A DNA stretch of 7,106 nt from Alphaproteobacteria bacterium. GTDB taxonomy: Bacteria > Pseudomonadota > Alphaproteobacteria > UBA828. Where the stretch lies: contig JABJCZ010000184.1 of the NCBI GenBank assembly GCA_018668475.1, positions 1 to 7,106 of the forward strand. The letters are read 5' to 3'. This document shows positions 6,314 to 7,106 of the stretch, piece after piece. Made by a program: the position numbers and the translations under genes. A model generated the notes under the pieces. The model saw nothing but the letters and a program-made list of their open reading frames with translations. It had not been told where the DNA came from and did no database searches. Every line of letters begins with the position of its first letter. Positions within the stretch are counted from its first letter, which is position 1.

Positions 6314-7106
6314 CGATCCGGCGGGCAGGGATGCTCGTCATATGGCCGGTGCGTTGCAGTTGGCGCGCCGCGGCCTCGGCCAGACCTGGCCAAACCCGAC
6401 CGTCGGATGTGTTCTGGTCAAGGACGGGCATATCATTGCCCGCGGCTGGACACAGTCAGGCGGGCGCCCCCACGCGGAAGCTGAAGCCTTACGCCGCGCC
6501 GCCGCGCGTGTGCCAGATATGGCGCGAGGAAGCACGGCGTACGTAACGCTTGAGCCCTGCGCTCATACAGGCAAAACGCCGCCTTGTGCCGACGCCCTGA
6601 TTGAAGCCGGAATCAGCCGGGCCGTGGTAGCTATGGAGGACCCGGACCCCAGAGTTGCGGGCCAGGGAAATGACAAACTACGCGCAGCCGGTATCTCGGT
6701 GTCGCTCGGCGTCGGTGCTAATGCTGCGGCAGCCATAAATGCCGGATTTTTCATGCGGGTCACCGAAGGCAAGCCTTGGGTCAGCCTCAAGGTCGCTACC
6801 AGCCTTGATGGTCGCATTGCCACCCACAGCGGACAGAGCAAATGGATTACCGGGGAGGCGGCTCGGGCACGGGGACACCTTTTACGGGCGGAGCATGATG
6901 CGGTGCTGGTCGGGGCCGGCACGGCGACAGCTGATGACCCCGCGTTGACGGTGCGGTTGCCCGGCTTGTCCGACCGCTCGCCGGTCCGAGTTGTGCTAGA
7001 CAGCCGGTTGAGGTTGCCGCTGACCCATGAACTGGTGCGCACCGCCGGCGTGCGACCGACTTGGCTCGTTTGCCTGGCCGGCGGAGATGGCGCGCGGCGC
7101 CGCGCC
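6294..7106 (+). CDS. ribD: Riboflavin biosynthesis deaminase/reductase RibD (partial, 3' end beyond window)
   Basis: The first 271 codons of a bifunctional enzyme that deaminates the pyrimidine produced by GTP cyclohydrolase II and then reduces its ribosyl side chain, the second and third steps to riboflavin. The N-terminal deaminase domain has [18 protein letters not shown], then PHAEAEAL (zinc ligand His60, catalytic Glu62) and [14 protein letters not shown] (zinc ligands Cys89 and Cys98). The reductase domain begins around residue 162 with [26 protein letters not shown] and [17 protein letters not shown], before the window edge. The GTG at 6294, inside the last codons of nrdR, was chosen because it includes the DARHMAGAL helix usual in relatives; it gives a 20-nt overlap. 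The ATG at 6342 (AGGG 11 nt upstream) is the alternative and would drop 16 residues. No FMN riboswitch precedes it, as expected for an internal operon gene. Confidence 0.95.
   Translation, partial: MANPKTSDPAGRDARHMAGALQLARRGLGQTWPNPTVGCVLVKDGHIIARGWTQSGGRPHAEAEALRRAAARVPDMARGSTAYVTLEPCAHTGKTPPCADALIEAGISRAVVAMEDPDPRVAGQGNDKLRAAGISVSLGVGANAAAAINAGFFMRVTEGKPWVSLKVATSLDGRIATHSGQSKWITGEAARARGHLLRAEHDAVLVGAGTATADDPALTVRLPGLSDRSPVRVVLDSRLRLPLTHELVRTAGVRPTWLVCLAGGDGARRRA

Noticed and set aside
6331..6546. ATG at 6331 opening a 71-codon frame after nrdR
   Set aside because: It is out of frame with the unmistakable ribD deaminase motifs, which continue to the window edge in the other frame.
1..7106. 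Mobile elements, CRISPR arrays, tRNA/rRNA genes, toxin-antitoxin or defence genes
   Set aside because: No transposase, integrase, regularly spaced direct repeats, clover-leaf or rRNA-like sequence, or defence-type protein was seen; nearly all of the window is accounted for by metabolic and regulatory genes.

Overview
The window is ordinary, dense chromosomal sequence from a moderately GC-rich bacterium, most likely an alphaproteobacterium close to the Rhodospirillales. The grounds are the gene order rpiB-glyA-nrdR-ribD, a MucR/Ros-family regulator, and a small protein resembling the DUF6898 family. Species-level placement is not possible from the sequence alone. I see no phage, transposon, CRISPR array, tRNA or rRNA.

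Left part (1-2852, minus strand). Three tightly packed genes read right to left. gcdH encodes glutaryl-CoA dehydrogenase, otnK a 3-oxo-tetronate kinase of the DUF1537 family, and otnC a class II aldolase-type 3-oxo-tetronate 4-phosphate decarboxylase that is cut by the window edge. The gaps are 17 nt (gcdH to otnK) and a 4-nt ATGA overlap (otnK to otnC), so one transcript is likely. otnK and otnC are consecutive steps turning a four-carbon sugar acid into dihydroxyacetone phosphate. gcdH belongs to lysine/tryptophan (glutarate) breakdown, so its place at the head of this unit is unexpected.

Middle (2853-4048). A 187-nt divergent intergenic region separates gcdH from a small plus-strand gene (3040-3288, DUF6898-like). 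This converges on a minus-strand mucR-type regulator (3327-3749). Beyond mucR lies about 300 nt of AT-richer non-coding DNA. It carries a plausible mucR promoter with overlapping inverted repeats and a weaker candidate promoter for the rightward operon.

Right part (4049-7106, plus strand). rpiB (ribose-5-phosphate isomerase B), glyA (serine hydroxymethyltransferase), nrdR (ribonucleotide reductase repressor) and ribD (riboflavin deaminase/reductase, cut by the right edge) are spaced 11 nt, 16 nt and a probable 20-nt overlap apart. This is the familiar alphaproteobacterial cluster linking pentose phosphate, one-carbon, deoxyribonucleotide and flavin metabolism.

I did not find a clearly new biological system. 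The points most worth checking are the gcdH-otnK-otnC linkage, the degenerate zinc-finger of the MucR-like protein and its putative self-regulated promoter, and the small DUF6898-like gene.
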